Assembly: GCF_002865645.1 (NCBI RefSeq)
Contig: NW_020194555.1
Span: 372,001-436,000, forward strand
DNA: 64,000 nt
From: Hyaloscypha bicolor E
Lineage: Eukaryota; Ascomycota; Leotiomycetes; Helotiales; Hyaloscyphaceae
Direction of reading: 5' to 3'
Shown here: one piece after another, positions 22,118 to 34,493 of the stretch
Numbering within the stretch: position 1 is the stretch's first letter
Layout: every line of letters begins with the position of its first letter
The notes under the pieces: model-generated
What the model was told of the DNA's origin: nothing
Database searches by the model: none
What the model saw: only the letters and a program-made list of their open reading frames with translations
Position numbers and translations under genes: made by a program

Positions 22118-22235
22118 ATAATATTATAATATTAATATATTTCTTTTAAATTTATTAAGTCTAATTAAAACTAGTTTATTAGTTAAGTTATATATATAAT
22201 AAATAGTATTTTCCTTTAATTTATAATAAATATAT
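22118..22235 (+). repeat. LTR-like fragment, copy 1 (RIP'd)
   Basis: Shares TATAATATTATAATATTAAT, a TTTA(C/T)TAAGTCTAA-like segment and CTAGTTTATTAGTTAAGTTA with the copies at 23060 and 29222. It is followed by a segment (about 22556-23055) that recurs after copy 2 (about 23405-24075). Confidence 0.45.
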
Positions 22236-23059
22236 ATAATAATATATAAATAGATATTAAATATTATAGATTTAGTTTTCTATTTTAAATAAAGCTTATA
22301 TTAGAATTATATAAATTATATAAAATTATATTTTCTAATTAAATAAAAAGCTTTATATATTTAGCTAAGTATTAGGAAATATATAAGAAAATATTTCTAG
22401 CTTTAAAAAGAGATATTAATTAGTCTTTATTAAAATTAACTCTTAAAAATTAGTTATATTTATAAGTATTATTTTAAAGCTTATTTATTTTAATTATTTA
22501 TATATTATTCTATTATTATATATCTTATATAATTATATAATAATTTTTTAATTTAAACTAATATTAGACTTTTTAAATACTTTATATATTTATATATATA
22601 TTTTTTTATTTTTTTATTTTATATATTTATATTAATTAAATATTTAAAAGTATTTAATAACTTTAATTTTATTATAAAATTAGTAAAATTTAATTTTCTT
22701 TTAATTTATATAATTTATATAATTTCTTATTATTTATATATTTAATAAAAATATATTATATTAATTATAAGATATTTCTTTTAAATAATATTTAATTTAA
22801 TAAAATATTTATATAAGAACTTTAAATTTATATAAATAATTAATAATTTATTTATTTTTAATACTTTATTAATTATAGATTTAATTAAAGTATTTATATT
22901 AAAGTTATAAGCTATATTATATAGTTTTAAAGCTAAAGTATTTCTAATAATTCTTTTATATTTAATAAAAAACTAGTAAATAATATTAATATATTTAATT
23001 TAAAAAAAGAAATATAATATTTATAAAAATAATTAAATATAAAAATTTCTTTATTAGTA

Positions 23060-23340
23060 TTAGTTTACTAATAATATATAATATTATTATATAGTTATAA
23101 AATACTATTTATATAAGGTTAGTAAAGTTATTATTCTTTAGAAATAGAAATTATAATATTATAATATTAATATATAATTCCTAAATTTACTAAATCTAAA
23201 AAAATCTAGTTTATTAATTAAGTTACCTATAGAATATAAAGTTATATAACTATAACTTATATCTTATATCCTATTACTTATATTTTGTATTTCATATCCC
23301 GTAATTATATATATAATTCCTAAAAAAAATAGCTATATTA
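23060..23340 (+). repeat. LTR-like direct repeat, copy 2 (RIP'd)
   Basis: A ~280-bp stretch matching 29222-29515 in the same orientation. Shared landmarks are TATTAGTTTACTAATAATAT, GTAAAGTTATTATT, TATAATATTATAATATTAAT, AATTCCTAAATTTACTAA, and near the end ATATCCCGTAA..ATATATATAATTCCTAA. Differences are mainly C/T and G/A. The pair would bound a ~6.4-kb LTR retrotransposon lying within the inverted-repeat element. Confidence 0.6.
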
Positions 23341-26300
23341 ATATTAAAAACTTTCTAAAAAATATAAAAAATAGTATCTTTTTCTAATTATATATAAATT
23401 CTCTAATTTGGCCTAATACTAGATTTTCTAAATATTTTATATATTTATATTACTTCTAAGGTTTTAGTTATATACTAAAGGCTATAGTCTTTTATATATA
23501 ACTTCTCTTCCTATAATATTCTCTTATTTTATATATTTATTTCCTATTTTATTTATACTAGACCTATTTCTTTATATCTAATTATATAGTATTTATATTA
23601 ATTAGATATTTAAGAGTATTTATTAGCTTTAATTTTATTATAGAATTAGTAGAATTTGATTTTCCCTTAATTTATTTAACTTCTATAATCTTTTATTATT
23701 TATATATTTAATAGAAATATATTATATTAATTATTAGATACTTTTCTCAAATAGTTCCTAATTTAATAAAGTATTTATATAATAACTTCGAATCTATATA
23801 AATTACTAGTAATAATTCTATTTCTAGTATTTTATTAATTATAAATTTAACTAAAGTACCTATATTAAAGCTATAAGTTATATTATAAAGTTTTAAAACT
23901 AGAATACTTCTAATAACTCTTTTATATTTAATAAAGAACTAGTAAATAATATTAGTATATTTAGTTCTATTTACTAGAACTAGAATATATCTGATTTAGG
24001 AAAAAAAATCTCTATTATTTATAAATAAAATATTTATAAAAATAATTAAATATAAGAACTTTTTTACTAGCTTTATAAATCTTAGTTCTCTAATAATATT
24101 CTCAATTTATTATTAAATATACTTATTAAATACTTTTATATTAGTTTCTAAAAATTTAATAGCTTAAATAATAATTAATAGGTTATATAAAGCTTCTAGT
24201 TAATAGACTAATATAATATATATTTTCCTAGTATATTAAATAATATATTAGTTCTTAATAAAGAAATCTTAATAAATAGTACTCTTATTACTTATAATAA
24301 TAGTATTTTTTATAGAAATAATTTAGAGGTTTTTATATTAGTATTCCTATATAAAAGTAATTCTAGTAATATTTATATAAATAATACTTCTATTAAACTT
24401 GAGATTATAATTAGAAATAAGATATTTATATTTCTTAATTAAGAATTTAGTTTTATAAAGTTTTAATTATTTTATTTTTATAAAATTATTAGTTCTAATA
24501 AATAAAGTATTATTAGTTTAAAGCTAATAATTCCAAAAAATTACTTATTATAAAAGAAACAAGAATTATAAATTAACTATTTTATAAAAAGCTTATTAAT
24601 ATAATAGAAATAATAAGTTTTAAACTAGTAGTTTTTAGTTTCTAATATATTATATAATAGTTTTATAATCTTTAGAACTAAATTATTATTTAGATTTAAT
24701 TTTCTAATAAGCTTATAAAATAAATTAATATAAAAATTATAATTAAATAAAATTATTAATTAGATATAAGCTTATAAGATATTATATAAATATAATTCTA
24801 TAATATTTATTATTATAATAGTAATACTAAGAATAATTCTCTAGCTAATATATTAAATAATAAGTAATTATATTAATATTATATATTTCTTATTATTATT
24901 ATAAGCCTAGATAACTAGTTTCGATTTTTTAAACTCTTTTTTATACTCTTATTCTTAATCTTATTAATAAATTAGGAATTAAAAATATATATCTTTTTTA
25001 GTATTTAAGATCTAGAAATAATTTTAAATATATTTTTTTTTAGAAGGCTAGTAATTTTAATTTAATAAGAGTTCTTATATAAATTATTATTTTATAGAAA
25101 TACCGAAAAATCCGGGTTTTTATAAGAATATTTTTTATTATACTTTAGTAAAATAGCAGAAATAATAAGAGAAATTATATTTATATTACTTTTAGCCTTA
25201 TTATAAAATTCGAGAATAGGTTTAAATTTAGGACTATTAATAATAACCTTAATATCTCCTATATAAAAGGGCTTTATAGAAATTAAATAAAAGGTAATAT
25301 TACTATATAGCAAAGCTAGTATATAGTTCTTTCTATTAATAGCTATTAGCTTATATAGTTTATCCTAATTACTAGATTAATTAGTATTTTCTTTATATTA
25401 TATAAGAATATTCGAATTTAAGAAAAGTTTATAAATATTAGTAATATTAGAACTATTTCAGGTATTTAGAGTATTTATAATCTAGTATCTAGCTTAAAGC
25501 TTCTAAATTTCTATTATTATTTTCTTAAATACTACTAATTACTATAATATAATTAATAATAAAATATTATATTTAGTTATTTAAGGTAAAGTACTATAAA
25601 CTAAGAGAATTAAAATAATACTATTAGGTCTAGTAAAATTATTAATAGCCTTAAAAACTATTTGAAATATAATATTTTTATTAATTCTATTAATTTTAGT
25701 TATAATAATAAGATAAATATATTAAATTAAACTATAATAGTATTCTATAATTCTAATAGAATTATAAGTTTTTATAGAAATAATTTTAATCTTAATTCCT
25801 ATAATATTTATAAATTAAGTAAATTTCTTACTAATAAACTACTTTCTAGTATTTACTATAATCTAATTAGAAAGGCCTAAATAAATATTAATTTAATATT
25901 ACTTTAGAGTATTTCAAATATATAATATACTAATATTTTAAAGCTATTAGCCAGCTTAATATTAAGTACCTTTATTAATAATATAAAATATAGGCTTATT
26001 AGAAATATAGAAAATATTAATAATAATAAAATAATTAAAGCTAATATTATTTCTTAAATTAAACTTAAATTATTCTAGTAATTATTCGAATTTCTAGTAT
26101 TACTTATAGTATTTTATAAGATATTTTAGAGCTTTTATATTAATATTATAGCTTACTTATTCTAGTATATTTCAGAGCTTACTAATAAATAAATAACTAA
26201 AATAATAATATAGATATTATAATTTAATTTCTATAAAAAAGCAGGAATTATAAGTAAAGAATTCAAAAATAAAGCTTTATAAAATAGTATTTTAAAACAA

Positions 26301-29221
26301 GAAAAAGTATTTAAAATATTATATTATAGATATAAAATATTTATTAGAAATAATAAGATAATTAGTAAGATTATTAAAATAAATCTCTAGCTTATTTATA
26401 TTAGCTAAGCTAAATAGAAATAAAGTTTTTATAAATATAATATGAAATTATACTTATCTAATTAGTATTCTTATTATTATAGATCTAATAAAAAATATAA
26501 ATCTAATACTAAACTAGATATTAACTTAATCTTTAGTAATTTTATTAAGTTATATATTACTATTAGTTTATTATAAAGCTTAAAATTAGTTAGAACTAGT
26601 AATTAAGAATCTAGAAGCTCTAGTATTAATTATAAATATCTAGGTATTTTCTATTTATTTAATAAATTCTAAGATATGGTTTTTACTTATTATTTAGTAT
26701 ATAAAAAAAAGAGAAATAAGGTTATTTATAAGGGTATTAGTTATAGGAATAGTAGAAATAGGGGCTATAAAAGTAGCTAGAAAACTCTTAATAAAAGTAA
26801 AATAGAAATTAAAATAATATTTCTTTCTTTTATTTATTTTTACTAGTAAGGCTTTAAAAGTATTATTTACTAGTTTATTCTTATTATTCTTATTATTCTC
26901 TTTTTTTTTAATTTAGTAATATATTATATATAAGTATTACTAAAGCATTTATTAAAATTACAAGTATTTCGAAATCTAAATTAGTAAATATTTCTATTCT
27001 TAAATTAAGTCTTTTTAGTCTTTTATTTCTCTAGTATATATTTCTATAAGTAATATTCGAGTTTCTTATATATAAAATATAACTTTGAAATATAATTATT
27101 ATAATTATAGAACTTAGAATAATTATTATAGGTTCTAAAGTTATAGCTAGATTTATATTAATAATTTTCGAATAAATAGTAATTTAAAGAATTTTAAAAA
27201 TAGTATTATTAATTAGTAAAAAAAATCTCGGTATTAATTTATTATTTCTTTTTATAAATAATAATAAATAATTAAAGCTTATTAATAAATTAGCCAAAAT
27301 TAGAAAAAGAATTCGAGACTATATATTAGTATACTAATATATCTTAATAAGAAATAATAATCTTATTATATAAGAATTCGGTATTTTATAAAGCAAATAC
27401 TAGTTTATATTATAATTTATATAAGTTATTAATTAGTAATTAAACGAGTTCAAATATTTTTTTTAGGATATTAAGCTATTATAATTACTACTATAATAGT
27501 ATTTTATTTATCTAAGTTTTAATATTAAAAACTAGAGCCTTTAAAAAAGCTATAAATATTTATATAAGCTTCTTTATATATATATATATTAAGAAAGCTA
27601 GTTATTATAAAAGTAATCTTATACTAGTTTCTTTAATATAATAGGGAAAGCTCTTACTAATACCTCTTATAAAAACTTTATATATTAATAAATATTAAGA
27701 AAAATAGTAAGTTTTTAATTAAAACTATTATTAGTTCTATTATATTTCTATATCTTAATATATATCTTTATTATTTCTCTAATTAGCTTTATAATAAAAG
27801 AGCTAGCTAAAAAGCTATTTAGAAATAATAGAAATAATAGAAATCCGTTATTACTAGCTTTTTATAATCCAATACTAGTAAAAATAATTATAAATAATAA
27901 AGAAATATAAGTAATAATTAGTTTCTTTATTAATTTCTTATAATACTATTATTAAGAAATATATATAATAAGATAATAGGGCCTATATTAAGGTTTAGTC
28001 TAGTAATAATAATATTAGTTATAGTTTAGATATATTACTTTTTTTTCCTAAATAATATTAATTAAGAACTATATAATAATAAGTTTCTTATTATTTTATT
28101 TAATATAAATACTACTATATTATAAAATAGCTTATAATTTATATAATATATATTAATCTAGATAATTAAGTACTTTAAGATTAAAATTACTAAAATTTTC
28201 CTTAAATAATTCCCAGAAATTATTATTAGTCGATTTCTTTATTTTATACTAGAATAGTCTAGTATTAAGGTAATCTAGAATATTCTTATTACTATAAATA
28301 ATTAGATTAATATTACTTTTTTATTTCTTTATTTATATATATCTATTTTATAATTCTATTATACTAAATTCCTAAAGCTAAGTCTTTCTTAATATATATA
28401 TAATTTATAATAAGAAAGATTTAAAAATAAGATAATTTATAATAAGTTTATAAAAAGAGTTTAGTAATAAAAATATCTAGATATCTAGTTTAGATACTAA
28501 ATATTTAGTTCAAATATCTAATTAAGATACTAGATACTAAATACCTTAGATATTTAAGAATATTAAAGATATTAAAGTAAATATTTTACTTTTAAATATT
28601 TTATTTATAATAAGAAATTTAGGAAATAAAATATTATAATTTCGGAAAAATCTAAAACTTAAAGAACTCGATTTATTAGTAAAATCAAAGTAATAATTAA
28701 AGAGCTTTAAGAATATATATAGGATATATATTTTAGAAAAAATATTTTATAAATATAAGTATTATATAAATAGAAAAAAGAAGTTCCAAGAAAGTAATCT
28801 TAGGGCCAAAAGAAGTTAGTTTTAAAAAATAATAAATAGTTAAATAAATAATTAATTAAATAGCTAATTATTTATTAATTAATAAGAACTAAAGTCTTTT
28901 CTTTTAGACTATTAGATATTTTATAAAATTAATAAGTAATTTCTTTCTTTAATAAAATAATTATTAGTTTTTAATAAAAGCTAGCTATTTTCTCTCTTAG
29001 GCTACCGGATACTTTATAAAATTAATAAGTAATTTCTTTCTTTAATAAAATAGTTATTAGTTCTTAGTAAAAGCTAGTTATTTTCTTTTTTAGGTTACTA
29101 AATACTTTATAAAATTAATAGGTAATTCTCTCCTTTAATATAAACTAGTTTAATTTTATTATAGACTATTAAATACTTCTTTAGCTTAAAAGATTCTATT
29201 TTTTAATTTATATATATAAAC

Positions 29222-29515
29222 TAATTAGTATTAGTTTATTAATAATATATAGTACTATTATATAATTATAAAAATACTAGTTATATTAATTAGTAAAGTT
29301 ATTATTATTTAGAAATAAGAATTATAATATTATAATATTAATATATAATTCCTAAATTTACTAAGCCTAAAGAAATCTAGTTTACTAGTTAAGTTATTTA
29401 TAGAATATAAAATTATATAATTATATCTCATATTTTATATTTTATTATTTATATCTCATATCTTATATCCCGTAACTATATATATAATTCCTAAAAAAAT
29501 AATTATACTAATAAT
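29222..29515 (+). repeat. LTR-like direct repeat, copy 3 (RIP'd)
   Basis: The right-hand partner of the repeat at 23060-23340, with the same landmarks in the same order. The internal region between the two (23340-29222) has no readable gag or pol; a 73-codon minus-strand frame at 25092-25313 is the only sizeable open stretch. Confidence 0.6.
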
Positions 29516-29812
29516 AATACTAGATTTATATATTTAAAATTATAATTTTAAAGTTTTATAATAATTTATTAAATAAATATTATAATATTAATAAAGCAAT
29601 ATTTTTATTTTTATTTAATTATTTAATAAATATATATAAAATATAAATAAGAAATTTAAAATATTAAGCTTTTTTAAGCTAATATATTAAAAAAATATAT
29701 ACTTATATTTTTATAGCTTTTTATATTTTAGTTTTCTTTTCTTTAACTTTAAATTATTTTTATAAGAAACCTTTTACTTTAATTTTTAAGCTTTAAATAT
29801 TATATTTATTAA

Positions 29813-29985
29813 AGGCCTTACTAGAGGGGGGGGAGGAAGAGGAAAGTTATGATTTTTTGGGTATTCTTTGCGTTTTGGGCGCGGGGGGGGAGGGGGCAAG
29901 GGTGGGGCTCGTGCGAAAATCAAAAAATCAGAAAATCACTTTTCGCTTGCGCGTTTTGTCGACTAGCCCGCTAATGGCCTCAGTA
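29813..29985 (-). repeat. Right terminal inverted repeat
   Basis: Reverse complement of 21598-21770, ending ...GGCCTCAGTA immediately before the duplicated ACTTC. Confidence 0.9.
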
Positions 29986-30640
29986 ACTTCTGCAGACCCG
30001 ACTAAATGGCCAGCGTCTGGGAGAAGTGTTGGAGGTTTATGCCGGTTCTCGAACCTCTGATTGTTGGATAATAGTCTAACCAGCCACCATACATGGTGAC
30101 AATAACCCGGTATGCCTTCACGAGAACCTGTTAACCACGAAGCGCCACCCCACCATATTTCTTCGAGAATGCCGTCGAGTCTATTCTCAACGAGACGATG
30201 TCCGTACGCCCCGAGGCTTCACATCTAGCCCTGATCATCCCAATTCGCAACTTGCTCGCGGCTCTTTAACAACCCAGGTAATTACGTTTTCATGAAGTAG
30301 CATGAGGCACAGAGGCAGATGAGACCACGCTATTCTCTCATCCGAACCCAGAAACCATGCTCATCAGGCGGCGTCTGGAAAGCGGAGATGGGATCTATTC
30401 TCACTTCAGTAATTCATTCCTCAACCCAATTCCCCTCCAAAGATATGATAAGAGGCAGACTTACCATACTACTCATCCCCAGTCCCAAACTGCGAAGGGG
30501 CAGGGGGCCACTCATCCAGATTGGCGCTCAGAGGAGTATGAAGCGTGCCTCCCGGCACCTTCGGAGATCCTCAGGTTCTGGAAGTAAGGGTTATCTGCCG
30601 CAGGAACGTCGGAATCAGTGACCGAGATGGAAGACGGGGG
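29986..30640 (+). pseudogene. Zn2Cys6 transcription factor, 3' part after the transposon
   Basis: Begins with the duplicated ACTTC and continues the frame left at 21597 as S-A-D-P-T-K-W-P-A-S-G. Stops follow within about 70 bases, and later fragments (for example 30357-30587) lie in other frames, so the 3' half is also decayed. The end is not defined; 30640 is an estimate. Confidence 0.5.
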
Positions 30641-31180
30641 AGAGGTTGCGAGGCTTGAGAGTAGAGTGCGTTGCAAGTCTTTGATGAGAATCGAGTACCG
30701 CTACCCGCAAAGTTGCCCGAATTCTTCATCTCCAAAGCGCGCAATAAAAATGGTCTTGTGACTAATGGCCATGCCCCTAGGTACATAAAATGTAGATTGA
30801 ACTAGAACCTGTATTAGATAGATAGCCCAAGACTTGGTATTGGTAAACTAACAATGGCTTTAGCTTGGTCCTTCGGGAAGATTAGAGCTTTGCCCGATTG
30901 GATAGACTGCTAAAGAGGACTTGAAAGACTTTATATCCATCTCTCGAGCTCATTTTTGTATTGGCGGCATGTGTTGAGACTAGGCTGCTCTGAAAAATAC
31001 ATATCGCGTAAGATGTTGCCTGATATTATAGCTAAAGTTCTCGCGTCATTTGGACTCATATCCTCCAGGCCCTATCTGAAGTCCGGTTCCTAACAAACCT
31101 GTTATTAATTGACGATAACTAACACTGTTTGCCTCTTACCTTAAAAATGGGATCTCGAGAAATACTTTCCTTGATGCGTG
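30641..31180. other. Intergenic, no gene seen
   Basis: Lies between the 3' ends of two decayed regulator genes. Nothing recognisable. Confidence 0.4.
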
Positions 31181-31967
31181 GTAATCGGCCTAGGAAGATG
31201 GCTACCTAACTTTTAATTGCAGGATAATGAGTACGCATGCTTTAGAACAACAATTCGAATAGGAGATATACCGGTCAAAGGAGATTACGGTGAACCATAC
31301 GCGTTGCTATTCCTGATACTCATTATCCGACAATTCTTTCACAAGGTTGTGTCCCGTATCTAGCTGAAATCTCTGAGCTCCTCGAATAGCGGCATCTGTC
31401 CATTGATAAGCCTTAGATCTCACCCAAAGCTAATTTGCAGCGGAAGGAATGTCTGTTACCAAGGTGCATCCAAACGGAATTCCATTTCGTGGGTGGCTCG
31501 TAGATGCAGAGAAGGAGCATTGTCCGCACTACCTATATTGTGCTCTGTGGATTCTCATCAATAGCCTTATTGATGTATTTCTGGTCGATCTCACGGTACG
31601 TTGCTCTATCCGTGTCGTACATGTCATCGAATTGCATGCCCACAGCGAAGATCAAGAACATCTGGCAAAACCATGATATGCTAACTAGCGCTGGTTCTTC
31701 GTATATAAGAGCCAACTGAGCTTGCACTTCCACTCTGTTATAGACATAGAAGATAGAGTTTTGGTGATCTAGAAATATGTCTAAAAGATGGCGGGAGATG
31801 TCCTGCGAGGGCAGGGTATCCCGGTGGATCTTCCGTGCATGATCGGGACCTTGCTCGAGACCTGGCTCTCGGAGGAGATTAGTATCAGACTGTGAACTCG
31901 AAAGTCCACTATCAGGGGAAACCTGTGCCCTAATTATAGAGGATATTTCACGATGAAAAGTTGGCAA
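31181..31967 (-). pseudogene. Decayed fungal-type transcription factor (fungal_trans region)
   Basis: On the minus strand the frame from 31967 reads LPSQDISRHLLDIFLDHQNS, IFYVYNRVEVQAQLALIYEEP, WFCQMFLIFAVGMQFDDMYD and NKAIDENPQSTI. This is the middle homology region of a Zn2Cys6-type regulator. It meets TAG at 31535-31533 where a Trp codon is expected, followed in frame by VVRTMLLLCIYEPPTKWNSV and WMHLG. Further on, another frame reads AYQWTDAAIRGAQRF, a stop, then QRVWFTVISFDRYIS. The TGG-to-TAG change fits RIP. No zinc cluster is visible upstream. Confidence 0.65.
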
Positions 31968-32463
31968 GCTGGCATGAGGAGTTATTTAGCGCCGACAAGC
32001 ATTCGGACCGGATGGCATGATCGAAGTTAAGCTGTGTTGGGGCTGTAGTTCTATCAATCGATTGAATCGATACCTTACAATTATGGTATCGATTGTAATC
32101 GATTACTAAAACGCCAATCGTTGCCGAGCCTGGTGCCAGATGTGTTTGCACAGTTTACGTGACCATATACATGAAAACACCAATGGCAATTACTGCGTGT
32201 CATGCAACTAGCCATCGTGCTAATTCTGGGAGTTCTAAAGCTTATTTCTATTAATACCAGGACCTTAATAGGTTAGGGGCACGCCGTCGCCTGCCGAAGG
32301 CGCGTGACAGCGTGCGAAACACATTCACTTGCCCGAGCAAGCTTGGACGCGTGTGCCTTGAGGATATACTTCCTAAGCGATTACAAGGGGCAAGAGAGGG
32401 ACGTGCTTCTTGCCCGCCTTTGTGCGCATACCGGGGGCTGAAAAATAGCCCAAAAAGAAAGCC
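31968..32463. other. Intergenic with an inverted repeat
   Basis: No gene recognised. A near-perfect hairpin lies at about 32057-32104: ATTGAATCGATACC and GGTATCGATTGTAAT around TTACAATTAT. This could be a small repeat or a palindromic binding site. Confidence 0.4.
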
Positions 32464-32712
32464 TTACTTTATGATAAAATTGCAAAAATTAGCTTGCTAG
32501 GCACGGGGGAAGGGGGCTAGAATGGAATCAAGTTCTCAATTATATAAGCGCCCTTTTAGGGCAGCACTGAAAAGGTGCTTACATATATCCTAATCAGAGT
32601 TGGCCTCCTGTCATTGCCCTTTTGGGCATATACCCATGTTTTAGGAATGCTACGCGAGCAAAACAGGGGTGTTGCAGGGGTTGGCAGGGGCACACTGATA
32701 TGATATGTATAA
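32464..32712 (-). repeat. Dispersed 249-bp repeat, copy A
   Basis: The reverse complement of this segment matches 41670-41917. Shared landmarks are ATCATATCAGTGTGCCCCTG, CCAACCCCTGCAA, CCCCTGTTTTGCTCGCGTAG, CATTCCTAAAA, TTTTAGGGC, TAGCAAGCTAATTTTTG and ATAAAGTAA at the end. This copy has retained more G/C than copy B. No ORF. Element class unknown. Confidence 0.8.
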
Positions 32713-34493
32713 ATAGTTCTTCTTGGCAGGCTCGGAGTATAAAATGAGATCAGACTTCGGTGTCGAAATAGCCGGATAGTTCTGGTGCCGTCCTATATTG
32801 GAATACGTTGAAATGCCGATGTTCAGCTTCATCCTCAAATAATGCTGCTCCGAAAAACGTTGAGGGGGCGGTGGTCCTTGCTAAGTGTGATTATTAGTCT
32901 CCTGCTCCTTCGTGATATGGTGGTGATTGTCGTGGTACGCTGGGACTAATTATCTCAAGAGAACTTATTCTGAGACGATCCAGGGCCGAAAGGTATTGGC
33001 TAGGCGGCAGAACTTGATCTCGGGCTGGGGAGTAAAAAGACTTTCTTTCGTGGTTTTACTTCTGTAAAGACACTCCAGTCCCATCTTCTGGCATCGAACG
33101 AAGTGAGGTTTTGGCTCATCGCATTTGACATGACGAGTTCCGTCATAGTCGGTTGGTCTTATGTAATATCACTATACTCGAATTGAAATCGAGCCGCTTA
33201 CTTGCCTGACGGTTGTTAGTAACTTAGCGTCAACCTATGGAGATGTCAGGTCTCGATCTTACACGTTAGAGAGCCAGTCCACACTTTGGGCTTGCTAGCA
33301 CTCTTTCTCTTCATTATACTCCCATTTGAATGATGTCGGATTGAATTTTGCAAAGCAGAAAGAACCTGAAGATCGAATGAAGGACGCGTAAAATTATGTG
33401 GGAACTCCGGCGAGAAGTGCTTACTATCGCCTGTCGTAGTCCTGATAAAGAACCTCTCTCGTTCCACCGGTCCAAATATCACAGCCTCACTTCCTTGCAG
33501 ACTGGCCGTTTACTTTTGGGGACTGAGTAGCCCTTGTTGAGAATGTAAGAATTTGGTGGCTTATATTTTGAAGGCTAGAATGACCTCACACATTGGCGGT
33601 CATTCTTAATATTAACGCCGCTTGCACCCTTTTCTCGGCAAGAAGCAAAATATATCTATCGCTCAATTGTCTACATGGGATTCACCTATTGGAACTCACA
33701 CCATAGCACCTTAACACTTCTTTGCATCTGTTACTTGCAGCTCGTTGTTCATGTACTTTACCAGGGAAGGGAAGTAAGACGTTCTGGACGAAATGCTCAT
33801 GATTTTGTTATCACAAGATTAGAAAGGGGCCAGGGTGAATATTCAGGTTGGAAGGGGGCGTTGAATATCCCGAGTTATTATGAGGCATTGAGGAGTTAAA
33901 AATTTAAGACATCAGAATTGATTGTCTCAGGCTACTGAGGTACAATTAAAGAGCCAGCCAAGTTTAAGCTCCCAGGAGACCTCACTTACGTTATAAGTTC
34001 GCTCATGAACTTCAATTGCAGCGCGTCTTTGGAGAGTGACTTTTTTTTTTACAAACGCCTCATTATATTCCACACCTTGATACAGTCGTTTTATTTGACT
34101 TCGGAAGAAATATCTTCGTTCTTTAAATTTTGTGGCGTGTTTCGGGCGAACAAGTGAAGTATTCCCCGAGGATGCACCGGAAATGCACAGCGGCAAAACA
34201 GCAACCCCCAACCACTAGAGAACTTGGCAGACTTCTCACAAACGGAAGATGTGATAATGCAAGAGTAAAAGCTGGTCTGCATGCAAAAAACGCCATTCAC
34301 GTCGACATTGCGCAGTTGGGAAGAATTATTTATGCTAGAGGGTTCCCGGGTTGGACGTACTCAATACCCCAACGTACGAGTAGTTGTTTATATGAAAGGG
34401 AGCAAGGGTGGATGGGTGGATGTGAGAACACATATTCGGTGGATATACTACTGATCCTTGAACACGAATGCGGCAAGTAGCTTGTTTTCTAAT
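32713..34493. other. Intergenic, no gene seen
   Basis: About 1.8 kb of normal composition with only short ORFs (the longest is 116 codons at 34130-34480, with no recognisable features). Includes the 3' flank of the UstYa-like gene. Confidence 0.4.

Larger units (their letters stand above)
21598..29985. mobile_element. 8.4-kb terminal-inverted-repeat element with RIP'd interior
   Basis: About 173 bp at each end (21598-21770 and 29813-29985) are near-identical inverted repeats beginning TACTGAGGCCATTAGC. A 5-bp duplication ACTTC flanks the element (21593-21597 and 29986-29990), and removing the element and one copy gives ...GACGGC-ACTTC-TGCAGAC..., which joins the regulator's ORF (LRDGTS to SADPTKWP). 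The inverted repeats have normal GC content, while almost everything between is extremely AT-rich with stops in all frames. No transposase can be read. A 5-bp duplication with long inverted ends fits a class II element; I cannot assign the superfamily. Confidence 0.85.

Noticed and set aside
25092..25313. 73-codon minus-strand ORF as a surviving transposon gene
   Set aside because: Ile/Lys/Asn-rich low-complexity product typical of AT-rich DNA; no domain recognised.
21771..29812. The AT-rich block as mitochondrial or centromeric DNA
   Set aside because: It is bounded by inverted repeats and a target duplication, contains direct LTR-like repeats, and has the signature of RIP; no mitochondrial genes are seen.
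21598..29985. The element as a Starship or Polinton-type giant transposon
   Set aside because: Only 8.4 kb, with a 5-bp duplication and long GC-normal inverted repeats; no tyrosine recombinase, DNA polymerase or capsid genes can be read.
34130..34480. 116-codon plus-strand ORF near the UstYa-like gene as another cluster gene or second precursor
   Set aside because: No signal peptide, no repeats, no family resemblance; composition is that of random open frame.
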